The position numbers were made by a program, and so were the translations under genes. The notes beneath the pieces are model-generated. The model did not search any database. It saw only the letters and a list, made by a program, of their open reading frames with translations, and was not told where the DNA came from. From NCBI GenBank assembly GCA_965153355.1, contig OZ231128.1:18352001-18416000 (forward strand): 64,000 nucleotides of DNA, given 5' to 3'. Within the stretch, counting starts at the first letter, position 1; each line of letters starts with the position of its first letter. This document shows, piece after piece, positions 37,267 through 50,483 of this stretch. The DNA comes from Flaccisagitta enflata (lineage: Eukaryota; Chaetognatha; Sagittoidea; Aphragmophora).

Positions 37267-37775
37267 TTGGGCAGCGGTCCCGAAGGGGTTGATGACCTAT
37301 GCTATCACACATACGGGGAATTTTCTCCTACTTCGTACCCCCTTACCCATCGAATCATAGCCAAGAGGCCCAAATTCCAGTCTTGAAGCCCATATTTCAG
37401 CCTCAAGGCCCGAAACTCAGCCTTGGGGACCAAATCCCTCTCAAAGACCAAATCCCCGCCTGAAGGCGCAACTCCCGGACCTCAAGGCCCAAATATCAGC
37501 CAAAAGGCCCAAATTTCAGCCTTAAGGCCCAAATTTCAGCCTCAAGGTCAAAATCACCGCCTGAAGGCCCAAGTCCCAGCCTCAATGCCCAAAACTCAGC
37601 CTGTAGGCCCAAATTCCAGCCATAAGGGCTAAATCCCAGTTTAAGGCTAAATCTCAGCCCCAAGGCCCAAATTTTTGCCCGAAGGTTCAAATCCCAATCG
37701 CTGGAGCTGGAGAAAATTCCTCACATGTGGGAAAACATAGGTCATTGATCCCTTTGGGGCTGTTGCCCCGCTCCC
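37267..37775 (+). mobile_element. TIR element with internal 'GGCCCAAATCCCAGCCTC' array
   Basis: The left end GGGCAGCGGTCCCGAAGGGG, TTGATGACCTATG..., GGGGAATTTTCTCC is mirrored at the right (GGAGAAAATTCC..., CATAGGTCATTGATCCCTTT, GGGGCTGTTGCCC), a ~58-bp imperfect TIR. The core is ~17 units of ~20 bp. Truncated or variant relatives lie at 34270 and 25908. A tandem-repeat core between inverted ends is unusual for a cut-and-paste MITE. Confidence 0.7.
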
Positions 37776-37900
37776 CTCAACTTCAATCACAACCTATCTA
37801 GGCAGGGCACGGGTACCGCTGACCTTCTAACGCTTTTGCTACTATTGAGTTTTGTTTTTGATTCGATCTTAGCTCAGTCTAGTTTCTTACTATACTAGTT

Positions 37901-38062
37901 AGTCGCGGACTAGCGACTCTATAAGAGGCTTTGTCCGTCCGTCGGTTGGTTGGTTGGTCGGTCGGTTGGTCCGTGGTGATCGAGTAGAGAGAGTGCGAAA
38001 ACGCGCATTTCCGCCCCTGCCCACCCGTCCGCGACTGGTAGTGGCCGTGTATCCGGCCTTGT
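37901..38062 (-). mobile_element. Hairpin-ended element, copy 13 (GTCGCGGAC type)
   Basis: On the - strand: ACAAGGCCGGATACACGGCC, AGTCGCGGACGGGTGGGCAG, GACCAACCGACCGACC, and the hairpin AGTCGCTAGTCCGCGACT. The 5' arm GTCGCGGAC matches the inverse of GTCCGCGAC at the 3' end. Confidence 0.72.
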
Positions 38063-38206
38063 TTCGTACTGAATCTTCATACGTTTTGCCTTACCAGCAA
38101 ACATGAACACCGCGTAAAAAGCATTTTCTAATTCTAGCCTCAGAATAGATTAGGATATAGTGAAAGGGAAGGATGAATGGCAGAAAAAGATTGGAGAATA
38201 AGTCTC

Positions 38207-38379
<173 letters not shown>

Positions 38380-38609
38380 AGTCTGTAGCTTAGAAACGGT
38401 GGTCTCGGTGATGTTGCTGCTGTCAAACTCAGCTTCTCGTCATCAATCATGTATGCCTTTGTCTCTGCTGCCACTGAGGAAGGAACATCCAATGTCTGTG
38501 TGTGTGTGTGTGATTGTGTGTGACCCGCTTTATGAGACACCTGTGTTCCTCGTTGTCTCTTTTTCCCTCTCACTTATATTTATACTTATATATTTTCCTG
38601 CTTTCACAG

Positions 38610-38752
38610 TCTTTACAGGCAATGGACAAAACATATATAAACTATATATGAAAGTTGGACAACATTACTACACAACAATACCTAAAATAAAGACAAGAGC
38701 CTTTGGAGCTCTTACTGGTGTTTCATCTGGACCCATCACAACTATCCTTTAA
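38610..38752 (+). other. Candidate terminal exon fragment, cut by the Penelope-like insertion
   Basis: After a consensus-like acceptor (CTGCTTTCACAG, about 38596-38607) an open frame reads FTGNGQNIYKLYMKVGQHYY, TTIPKIKTRAFGALTGVSSG, PITTIL, then TAA. The stop lies inside the 20-bp target duplication of the adjacent retroelement. The composition is protein-like, but I do not recognise it and no upstream exon was identified. Confidence 0.25.
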
Positions 38753-38759
38753 TCTTTCA
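38740..38759 (+). repeat. Target-site duplication, left copy
   Basis: AACTATCCTTTAATCTTTCA here and AACTATCCTTTAACTTTCA at 41158-41176 flank the Penelope-like element; they differ by one inserted T. A 27-bp stretch of unknown origin separates this copy from the left terminal repeat. Confidence 0.7.
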
Positions 38760-38786
38760 ACGTCATGTTTTGTATGGATCATTAAC

Positions 38787-39004
38787 TTCACACGATGCAA
38801 GAACTTCACATATGGAGATTTCCATACATTTATTAGCAAGAAAACAGCCAAAATATTTCACCAATTTTAGCATTGGCATCATCAGTTGGCAAAGAAGGAA
38901 AAAAAGACAAACAAGTGGTTTAAATAGGGAAAAGGAGACAAGAGGCAAAGAGAGACAGACCAATCGAGGATTAAGAGATTAAGACAATCACAGAAGTCAA
39001 TCTG
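38787..39004 (-). repeat. Left terminal inverted repeat (218 bp)
   Basis: Inverse of 40943-41159. Its inner edge (GACAATCACAGAAGTCAATC) lies inside the open frame and encodes ...TITEVNL, so coding sequence overlaps the repeat. On the - strand it contains the first hammerhead motif. Confidence 0.9.
38847..38890 (-). ncRNA. Hammerhead ribozyme motif, left (antisense to the ORF)
   Basis: On the - strand it has the same 44 nt as 41056-41099: stem I GCCAA/TTGGC, core CTGATGA, stem II CCAA/TTGG, then GAAA and the short self-complementary ATAT. Being antisense to the RT frame, it would act only in transcripts running leftward. Confidence 0.7.
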
Positions 39005-40085
39005 CCGCTTCTCAAAGATTCGCCATTTCAGTGCAAAAATTCCGTCAATTTTGTGAAAAAGACAAAAAATATCACCCTACAGGATGAAATATTAGTGTCA
39101 TTCGACGCCGAGGCTCTATATGGGTCTATCCCTCTTCAAAAGTGCATCGCCCTCATCAAAGAACTATTGGAAAATGACTCTTCATTATCTACTCGTACTC
39201 GGCTCACGCCATCGGATTTATTTGATCTTATAAACCTTTGTGTCGCCACCTCGGATTTCCTCTACAAAGATCGTCACCATACGGCGAAAGACTCCGGCCT
39301 AATTGGTCTCTCTATCATGGTGCCAATTGCTCAAGTGTGGATGGATTACTCGGTCAAAGAAGCAGTCAAAATCGCCGAAGAAAAAGGAGTAAATGTGCCT
39401 CGCTCTCTACAAGTTTATATGGATGATACGTTCGGTATTCTCCGCCAAAACGCGACGAAAACTGCCCATTTAGAATTTACTGAGTGTCTCTCTTCAGTCA
39501 ACCCTCGCCTCAACTTTACCTTCGAAACCGAAAAGGATGGACACATACCGTTCTTAGATGCTCACGTGACTCGTCTGCCAGATGGCCACATCAATTTTTC
39601 GGTGTATCGCAAGTCGTCTAACACGGGCCTAACGATAAACCCTCGCTCTAATCAGGACCTAGCTACTTGGATTGGAGTTTTTAAAGGGGCTCTGTGTAGA
39701 GCTTATCGCATTTGCTCAACGCCCTCACTCCTTAAAGAAGAGATTGATTTTCTAGTAAATAATTTCGAAGACAACGGTTTTGAAAGAAACAAACTTTTAA
39801 AAATCGCCCAAGAATATAAACCTCCGGAATTAAGAACTGAACCTCCGCCGCCGCCGCCGCCGCCGCCTCCTCCTCCTCCTCCGCCGCCACCGCCTCCTCC
39901 TCCCCCACCACCACCTCCTCCTCCTCCACCGCCGCCTCCTCCACCTCCTCCTCCTCCTCCGCCAGCTTCTTCTTCACAACAAGGATCCTCACCTATGAAC
40001 TTACGCCGACTTCGCCCTACTGCGGATCGTATACGTCGTCAACAACAACAACAACCGGAACAACAACAACAACAACAACAACCGG

Positions 40086-40133
<48 letters not shown>

Positions 40134-40882
40134 AGCAACAACAACAACAACAACCGGAGCAACAACAACAACAACAACCGGAGCAACAACAACAACAACA
40201 ACCGGAGCAACAACAACAACAACAACAACCGGAGCAACAACAACAACAACAACCGGAGCAACAACAACAACAACCAGAGCAACAACAACAACGACAACCT
40301 GAGCAACAACAACAACAACAACATCGCCGCCAACAGAAGAAAAAAAGACTCACGTATGTCTCTATTCCCTACGTGGCCTCTACAGATAAAAAACTCGAAC
40401 GGGTGTTTCTCCAGAACGATGTCTCATATCTTACAAAACCAGGACCAAAACTGGGAAATGTTCTCTGCAGTGCAAATAAAACTCATGCGCCCACATGTGA
40501 ATTAAAAGGAATTTACGAACAAAAATGCGATTGTAACCCTAACGCAAAATACATTGGACAAACAAGGGTAAATTTCCGCACGAGAATGCAGCAACATCGT
40601 AATGACCTCACGTCCTCAAAACCGGATGAAAACATTTCAGGCATCTCAAAACATGCGCGACATTGTACAACGGGTACGATTGACTGGGATAATCCGAAAA
40701 TCCTGGCAACTTATAACGACAAAAACAAGAACACTCTCCAGCGGAATCTTCTCTTACGCGAAAATCTGGAGATACGCTGCCAAAAGACTACAACTGGATA
40801 TGGCCTCAACGATCTTCAACTTTGTATCAAGTCAAACGCGTGGGATCCGGTGCTTCGAAAAATTAATGAGATACGGAAATGA
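38975..40882 (+). CDS. Penelope-type reverse transcriptase / GIY-YIG, 5'-truncated
   Basis: The frame is open from 38975 (after TAA) to TGA at 40882 but has no early ATG. Counting from 39053: RT motif A SFDAEALYGSIP (16-27), motif B-like SGLIGLSIMVPIAQVWMD (81-98), catalytic YMDD (122-125), FLDAHVTRL (168-175), then a 41-residue proline run (264-304), a Q-rich linker with PEQ spacers (~328-423), a basic patch, and the GIY-YIG nuclease (GIY at 486-488, CDC, YIG at 500-502, R and H after it, ENLE near the end). The N-terminal RT motifs expected before NSVNFVKKTKN are absent, so the copy is truncated at the left repeat. Motif B departs from the usual GxxMGSPLSP. It copies RNA into DNA, with the nuclease opening the target. 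Confidence 0.88.
39842..40320 (+). repeat. In-frame (CCN)n and (CAA)n coding repeats
   Basis: 123 nt of CCT/CCG/CCA codons (41 Pro) are followed, after a short SSSQQGSSPMNLRRLRPTAD spacer, by ~290 nt of CAA/CAG with regular CCGGAG insertions (PEQQQQQQ units). Mixed synonymous Pro codons and the intact frame suggest the repeat was kept translatable. Confidence 0.95.
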
Positions 40883-40942
40883 TGTTGGTTGAGTTTTCGA
40901 TTGAGGGGGGGGGGGGGCAGAGAGTTTTCTCTCTCTCTTTCT

Positions 40943-41159
40943 CAGATTGACTTCTGTGATTGTCTTAATCTCTTAATCCTCGATGGTCTGTCTCTCTTTG
41001 CCTCTTGTCTCCTTTTCCCTATTTAAACCACTTGTTTGTCTTTTTTTCCTTTTTTGCCAACTGATGATGCCAATGCTAAAATTGGTGAAATATTTTGGCT
41101 GTTTTCTTGCTAATGAATGTATGGAAATCTCCATATGTGAAGTTCTTGCATCGTGTGAA
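40943..41159 (+). repeat. Right terminal inverted repeat (217 bp)
   Basis: Inverse of 38787-39004. It begins CAGATTGACTTCTGTGATTG and ends CTTGCATCGTGTGAA, followed directly by the target duplication. A 10-11 G run and CTCTCTC lie between the ORF stop and this repeat. Confidence 0.9.
41056..41099 (+). ncRNA. Hammerhead ribozyme motif, right (sense)
   Basis: GCCAA, CTGATGA, T, GCCAATGCTAAAATTGGT, GAAA, TATT, TTGGC in order. Stem I GCCAA/TTGGC and stem II (G-T, CC-GG, AA-TT) pair around the conserved CUGAUGA and GAA core. One unpaired T follows the core. Stem III is only the self-complementary ATAT (41090-41093), which fits the minimal type I hammerheads of Penelope-like elements that are thought to work as dimers. 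Predicted cleavage falls after T41094. Confidence 0.78.
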
Positions 41160-41177
41160 CTATCCTTTAACTTTCAG

Positions 41178-41640
41178 AAATTATCATAGGACTTGTCAAA
41201 AGTTATGCAACATTTAGAAAAGGGTAACCAATTTCTTTCTATACATGAGATATGCAGACCACAAGAAAACACTTGATAAATATGGCGGCCATATGACAAG
41301 ACCATATCCATCTGGGCACCTTCTTATACTCCCCATATACCAAAGATAGCAAGAAACTCAAACTCTCTTCCTCCTGAAACAACCCTCTCAAAAATCCTAT
41401 GTCAACCCCAAAATCTTGAATTCAAAATTTCTGTAGTACTTCATTCCAACTGTTATATATCATACCGTTGAATTTCATCCAACTTACTGTTTACCAGTAA
41501 TGGCGGCTATTGCCGTGAGGAAAAAAGTCATAAGTATTGGTCACTTTTCACCATGCTTTTGTCTTCAGTCACTGTGAATTTTTTTATTGGTTAGTTTAAA
41601 TCAAGAGCAATTGTATGTATTGAAGGCACTGAAAATTAGA
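41178..41640. other. No gene recognised
   Basis: AT-rich. It includes a dispersed-repeat word (GGCGGCTATTGCCGTGAGGA near 41502) shared with about 9404. Nothing else is supported. Confidence 0.35.
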
Positions 41641-42060
41641 GAAAAATAGGAATGAGCCAAATGAGCCCGATGAGCTAAAATACTCAAAATCACCAACCTA
41701 GATGACCAGTTATGCTCACTGACATGGTCTTATATTTGCATTCTCACACATGTATCAAAACATTTATTTTTCCCATTTGAACTAGAAAAAAAAATTAGCT
41801 AAATGAGCTAAGTGAGCTAGAATACTGAAAAACAACCTCACAGATGAGCAGCTATGCTCTCTGACTTGCTCTTGCATTTGCAAGCTCAGACAAGTATCAA
41901 AACATATATTCATTTTTTCGATTCAAAATCAGAAAAAAGAATTGAGCTAAATGAGCTAGAAATATTCAAAAGCACCCTCAATGATGAGAAGCTACACTCA
42001 GATGCATGCTCAAACAAACATCAATACACTTTTTTATTGATCTGACACAAAATTGTAAAA
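41640..42060 (+). repeat. ~145-bp tandem repeat, ~2.7 copies
   Basis: Units share AGCTAAATGAGCTA(A/G), ACCTCA.AGATGA.CAG.TATGCTC and CATGTATCAAAACAT words and start near 41640, 41790 and 41930. They are diverged (~75%). Non-coding. Confidence 0.6.
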
Positions 42061-42095
42061 AATCAAAAAAAAAAAAAATTTTTAATTTTTCGTAA

Positions 42096-42285
42096 AACAA
42101 GGCCGGATATACGGCAATCCAGTCGCGGACGGTTGGGCAGGAGCAGTAATGCGAAAACCGCTCGGAATTCAAAAATGTGACGGACGGACGGACGGACGGA
42201 CGGACGGACGGTCAGACAGACGGACCGACCTACCGACCTACCGACCGACCGACACGGCAAGGTGTAGAGTCGCGTGTCCGCGACT
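42096..42285 (+). mobile_element. Hairpin-ended element, copy 14 (GTCGCGGAC type)
   Basis: ACAAGGCCGGATATACGGCA, AGTCGCGGACGGTTGGGCAG, a (GGAC)n/(CCGA)n tract, and the hairpin AGTCGCGTGTCCGCGACT (42268-42285). It is the clearest complete copy of this subfamily. Confidence 0.75.
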
Positions 42286-42685
42286 GAAAAGATTGAAAAA
42301 TTCATAACTTGAAAAATATTTGTTGTAGAGAATTCTGCTTGGCGCCAAATGAAAGAGAATTATCAAATTTACTTAACCCTATCAATTTTTTTTGAGGCCC
42401 CAATCAGCCGGATGAGATGCCCAACTTTCGCATAAGAAAGTGAAAACGATGTTTCTCTCGAATATGTCAAAAAGTCAAAGACTGACTCCGACTTTTAGAT
42501 GTTTAGATAAAAGCCTGCTGTATTGACCAAAATCTTGTTTGAAATGATTGGTTGTTTCAATTACAGTTGGCTGTAATGCTCTAATTTTGTAAGATTACCG
42601 CCAGCTGTAATTTCAACCACCAGATATTGCATACAAGATTTTTTTTTATCACCAGCAAGTTGGATCAAAGCTAATGGTAGATATT

Positions 42686-43140
42686 TATACCTATGACAGC
42701 GTGCCCACAAAGCCAGCATTTAGGGTATCAAAACGGGTCAAAATAGAAAATATACATGAGTTAAAATAGAAAAACAAGTGATTAAAAGTGATTGAGATAA
42801 GACATGCATGACATTTAAAAGCAAAATTTGCATCCGTTTAGCAAGAGATTCAGATTTAGCATAAATTACTGAAGAAGATTTACTGAAAATTTCTACAAAT
42901 TTCTTTTTTGTCACTGACAAGGGGTTGGTCGAAATTATAAGCTTGCATAGAAAATGAAAAAATGAAGTTTTTTGATAATGTCGATATTTTTACGAGCCAA
43001 TCCATACATCATATGCCACATACGGCCATTTTTTACACTTTCGTCCTACTAGCCTGCTTTCTTATAATTTCGACCTGAGAAAATAGAAAAAAATGTCAAC
43101 AGAATTTCACTAAAAATCAACATATTATTGCCATTTTCTA
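42686..43140. repeat. Dispersed ~430-bp repeat with internal MITE (42927-43075)
   Basis: The segment CACAAAGCCAGCATTTAGGG...GGTCAAAATAGAAA is shared with 53010-53440 and, in reverse, with 62290-62680. All three carry a ~141-149 bp palindrome-ended MITE (ends GGT(T/C)GAAATT) at the same place. The MITE was therefore present before the larger unit spread. Confidence 0.55.
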
Positions 43141-43534
43141 TGATAATTGTTTATCAAAAGGCGATTTAAAGCGTAAAATATGGAACAGACGTACATATCA
43201 AGTCTATCCACTGATAACTTGAGCAATGATTACATTTGTAGATAGATAATTATCCCATTATTGATGCAAAAGTGGGGTGAAGCGCTTCATTTTTCTCTGG
43301 CAGATTTCACGTCCTATTATGTTTTGTCCCCTGACTGTTTAAGCTTGTTCTTTTCAGTCTGTCTTTATTAAGAATATAGCAAGTGTAACGATATATATCA
43401 CGCGATCTTGCTCTTTTTGTCTGTCTCTGTGGCTGTCTGTCTGTTTGTCTGTTGCTGTCTGTCTGTCTATTCGTTTTCTTTCGCGTGATTGTTCCTCTTT
43501 ATACCTATTCTTTGTCTCTGTCTCTTTCTGTCTT

Positions 43535-43585
<51 letters not shown>

Positions 43586-43735
43586 TCTCTCAATTTCTGG
43601 GTTTATCGGATCACATCTGCAAAGAAATGACGTTGTGCACATTTGCTCTGAAAATTGCATGAATGAGGACTATTTCCGCATGATACAGCTACCATTTTCT
43701 CGTAGAAACTGTCGAGTGAAAATTACCATTTTCAG
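43141..43735. other. Non-coding, with (CTGT)n and (CT)n
   Basis: CTGT-rich words at 43415-43475 and a (CT)n at about 43541-43583. No gene is supported. Confidence 0.5.
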
Positions 43736-43761
43736 GTGCGCCAAAGCACCGCTTTAACTGG

Positions 43762-43873
43762 CTGCTGCTGCTGCTGCTGCTGGTGGTGGTGGTGGTGGTG
43801 GTGGTGGTGGTGGTGGTGGTGGTGGTGGTGGTGGTGGTGGTGGTGGTGGTGGTGGTGTTGGTGTTGGTGTTGG

Positions 43874-43907
<34 letters not shown>

Positions 43908-43958
43908 GGTGTTGGTGTTGGTGTTGGTGTTGGTGGTGGTGGTGGTTGTGGTTTATGT
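43762..43958 (+). repeat. (GCT)n(GGT)n(GTT)n trinucleotide array
   Basis: GCT, then ~75 bp of pure GGT, then GTTGGT/GTT. The frames with poly-W, poly-V and poly-C are artefacts. Confidence 0.95.
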
Positions 43959-44232
43959 TGTTGTTTTAATTGTTTCCGGTCCTGGTTTTTGTTGAATCAT
44001 GTTTTGCTTTACTTACAATGCTAGATGAGGCACATTTTCCGCAATCATCTTCCAACCGGTTGGGCGTCGTCCTCGTGTCTTTGGCAGATGACCTATGATT
44101 CCCCACACGACAATTTATCCTCTGCCCTATGGAGTTGTCCTGCCCAAAGGCCTCAAAACAGCCCCCCCCCCACACACACTCATGGAGCCTTTTGCGTTGC
44201 CTATTGTGTTCTTTTGGGTATTCTTCAAAATA

Positions 44233-45716
<1,484 letters not shown>

Positions 45717-45769
45717 TACCTTCGACGTCTTTTGTTTATAAGCCTTTTTAAACGATTTCTTGTTATTAA

Positions 45770-45845
45770 GGTTTAGGGATGGGGTTGGGTTTGTTTTAGG
45801 GTTAGGGGTAGGGTTAGTGTTAGGGCTTGGGTGGGTTAGATTTTA
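45770..45845 (+). repeat. Degenerate TTAGGG-like interstitial tract
   Basis: GGTTTAGGGATGGGGTTGGG, then TTTAGGGTTAGGGGTAGGG, TTAGTGTTAGGGCTTGGG. These are imperfect TTAGGG units of the common metazoan telomere type, probably an old interstitial remnant. Confidence 0.55.
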
Positions 45846-45999
45846 GATGTAACAGTCCGAATCAGCTCGAATTAAAGATTCACTCTGGCGGAGGATTCCG
45901 AAAAAAAACCAAAAGACGTGAAATTTCTTTGTGACGATTTCCTTGTTTTGCCTCTGTCTTCTTTTGTTTTGACGAATAAAAGATCAATCATAAATTGGC

Positions 46000-48270
<2,271 letters not shown>

Positions 48271-48738
48271 TTTTTCCTGTCATTTTCGTTTTTTTTATTT
48301 CATCCTTACTTTGACATGTCCATTCTTTTCTTCTTTGTGTATTTCTTCCTTTCTTTCTTTATGTCTTTCTCTCTCTTTTTCCTTTAATACTTTTTTTTCT
48401 CTGTTTGCTTTCTTTTCGGTATTGGCTTTTGTTTGTTTCCCCTTAATTCCATGTAGGAAAAAAAATGGTTGAGGCGTCTCCATTTTGAAGTTAGATACTG
48501 AGGTAGGTCACAGTGCAAAAGAAAACAAAATTCAATGAGTCAACACATTTTTTAGAAAATATTTGATATTATTATGTGATGATTTTATAAACTAAAAAAA
48601 GGTTATTCATTATTGTAAAAAATATTTTTTGCATTGAAGATAAATAATATGTCACGTAAATGTAGAAAAAATGAAGATAAATAAGGCAAATATTATGGAT
48701 TTATTAAGAAAATTTTGTTTTGCAATCTAAGTTGCCTT
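48271..48738. other. AT-rich, no feature recognised
   Basis: T-rich to 48420, then AT-rich non-coding sequence. Nothing is supported. Confidence 0.4.
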
Positions 48739-48879
48739 GGGTGAAATTCTAAGCCGGCTTCTAATTTGATAGATTTGTATTTCCAGAAACATAGCCTCAT
48801 TTGAAAAACATAAAATAATAGGGTAATGTTCTTAGAAATGCAAAAATTTGGATCTGGAGACAGTCTTAGAATTTTACCC
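48739..48879. mobile_element. 141-bp palindrome-ended MITE (copy 3)
   Basis: Ends GGGTGAAATTCTAAG and CTTAGAATTTTACCC are inverse with one mismatch. It has the same length as the copies at 53247 and 62322. Confidence 0.6.
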
Positions 48880-49099
48880 ATTTGCTTCTTAAATTCTTGC
48901 AACTGTATTTTCAAGGAATTCTTGCAAATGAGTGATTGTTCCTGTCTCTCATCAATGCGATATCAAGTTTCTTGATTTGTTTTTATTTTTAAGCATTGTG
49001 TATAACAATAATAAAGCTAAAAAAAAACATATTTTAGATTTGTTACTATTCAATAGTTAAGCAGATTATGAACATGTATGGTTGTCTAATTTTGTCTTT

Positions 49100-49506
49100 A
49101 TTCTGGGCCGGTGCGCGGTGTAATAAAGCGTAGAAACTGTTGCATTATCTTTTATTTCTGTGTTCGATTGGAACCGAAATTGCTGCCACCCGTGCGGCGT
49201 CCTCACTCAGACCACTATCACTATCACTCCGCTCTTAGTCTTACTTCCTTTCCCCGCTGTCTACCTTTTTTTTCTCTTCCTCTTTTACTTCTCTTTTTCT
49301 TCTTCTTTTTTCTTCCTTTTCTTTTTGTTTCCTTCATTCTTCTTTCTTTTTTCTTATTTCTTTCTCCTTTCTTTTTTCGTTTTTTCTTTTCTCTTTTTTT
49401 CTCCTACCTCAGAGGCCCCCGGGCCCCCCTGTGGCCCGAGCCCCCCTTTTCAGAGGGAGGTGAATCCCCCTCTCCACGGCCCTGACCATTGTAGTCGCTC
49501 TCGCTT

Positions 49507-49554
<48 letters not shown>

Positions 49555-49560
49555 GAATAA
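49100..49560 (+). repeat. T/C-rich tract, C-rich block and poly-A
   Basis: Pyrimidine-rich 49255-49405, then GGCCCCCGGGCCCCCC (49413-49428), GAGCCCCCC, and an A-run of about 35 (49508-49542) followed by AAAAAG. The A-run next to a C-rich segment could mark a retroposed 3' end, but I see no parent sequence. Confidence 0.6.
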
Positions 49561-49589
49561 AAATCACTATCACAACAACGATGTATATC

Positions 49590-49850
49590 ATGTCAAGTGA
49601 TAGGTCGGATAGGTCTGGTGATAGGTCGGATAGGGCTGGGGATAGGTCTGATAGAGCTGGGGATAGGTCTGATACAGCTGGTTATAGGTCTGATAGAGCT
49701 TGGGATAGATCTGATAGAGCTCGAGATAGGTCTGATAGAACTCGGGATAGGCCTAATAGAGCTCGAGATAGGTCTGATAGAGCTCGGGATAGGTCTGATA
49801 GAGCTAGGGATAGGTCTGACGGAGCTAGGGATAGGGCTGAGAATTAATAA
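49590..49850 (+). repeat. 18-bp minisatellite GATAGGTCTGATAGAGCT
   Basis: About 14 units of 18-20 bp. All three forward frames and a reverse frame stay open, giving RSDRARD-, GIGLIEL- and PIPSSIR-type repeat peptides. It is followed by GGCCTTGTTTTCATCAG, which resembles the CGGCCTTGTT terminus of the hairpin-ended family, so the array may be the core of a decayed copy. Confidence 0.85.
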
Positions 49851-50032
49851 CGCCCGGCGCACCGTCTTGGCACGTCTTTCCGGCCTTGTTTTCATCAGAC
49901 GTTGAATGACTCTTGTCTATCGACTATCATTTAGCGCACAAAATCCGTATGTAATTCGAAAAGTTTTAAAGTCAAGAATAATCGTCTAGATCAAGTTTTC
50001 ATCCAAGTCTCAAAGACCTGTCTGTCGGAATA

Positions 50033-50035
<3 letters not shown>

Positions 50036-50120
<85 letters not shown>
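50036..50120 (+). repeat. (GA)n microsatellite upstream of gene 2
   Basis: About 85 bp of GA lies 200 bp upstream of the proposed start codon of gene 2, possibly within its promoter or 5' UTR. Confidence 0.9.
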
Positions 50121-50122
<2 letters not shown>

Positions 50123-50322
50123 TAGATTTCGGCGTGTAAAGACAGGGCACACGTTTTAGATCTACTTCCCAGTACAGCGTCGCAGAATTTCGTAACATCC
50201 ACAATCAGAATTATAGCGTTGTTGCAGAAGTTTAGCATCCACTCAATTCAAATTTTCGGCATACCTTCATAGTTTTGAAGTTTAACTTGAAAGAAAAGAG
50301 GAGTAATCAACAGAGAGAGAAA

Positions 50323-50377
50323 ATGGCTGAAGTTCACGTCGACGTCGTGGGTGGAAAGGATCGACCCTACGAGCTGG
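50323..50377 (+). CDS. XK-related gene, exon 1 (start)
   Basis: ATG in a good context (GAAAATGG) opens MAEVHVDVVGGKDRPYEL and ends at a strong donor CTGG|GTGAGT. The single leftover G joins TT of the next exon to give Val, so the junction (YEL-VPTSETEPDPIDEPNW) is in phase. The peptide is a cytosolic N-terminal tail. The assignment rests on phase, start context and donor strength across a 9.2-kb intron, so a different first exon remains possible. Confidence 0.6.
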
Positions 50378-50483
50378 GTGAGTAATTTGAAAACGACAAT
50401 AGTCATAATTTGGATTGGACGAAATTGAAAATTCTGCACGTATCATGATTTTATAGTAGTTTTCTTTTACTATCTAGGAAAAA

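Larger units (their letters stand above)
38787..41159 (+). mobile_element. Penelope-like retroelement with inverted terminal repeats
   Basis: The terminal repeats (38787-39004 and 40943-41159, ~217 bp) are inverse copies that differ at about three positions (one indel, two substitutions seen). They flank a single RT/GIY-YIG frame. Each repeat carries a hammerhead motif. Inverted or tandem terminal repeats, hammerheads and an RT fused to a GIY-YIG nuclease are all traits of Penelope-like elements. The nearly identical termini point to a recent insertion. Confidence 0.9.

Noticed and set aside
37684-37700. B-box-like GGTTCAAATCCC, possible tRNA or SINE promoter
   Set aside because: It is one variant unit of the GGCCCAAATCCCAGCC array; no A box at the right distance and no cloverleaf.
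49581-49905. RSDRARD- and GIGLIEL-type repeat peptides
   Set aside because: The 18-bp unit is open in several frames by its length (a multiple of three); there is no evidence of translation.
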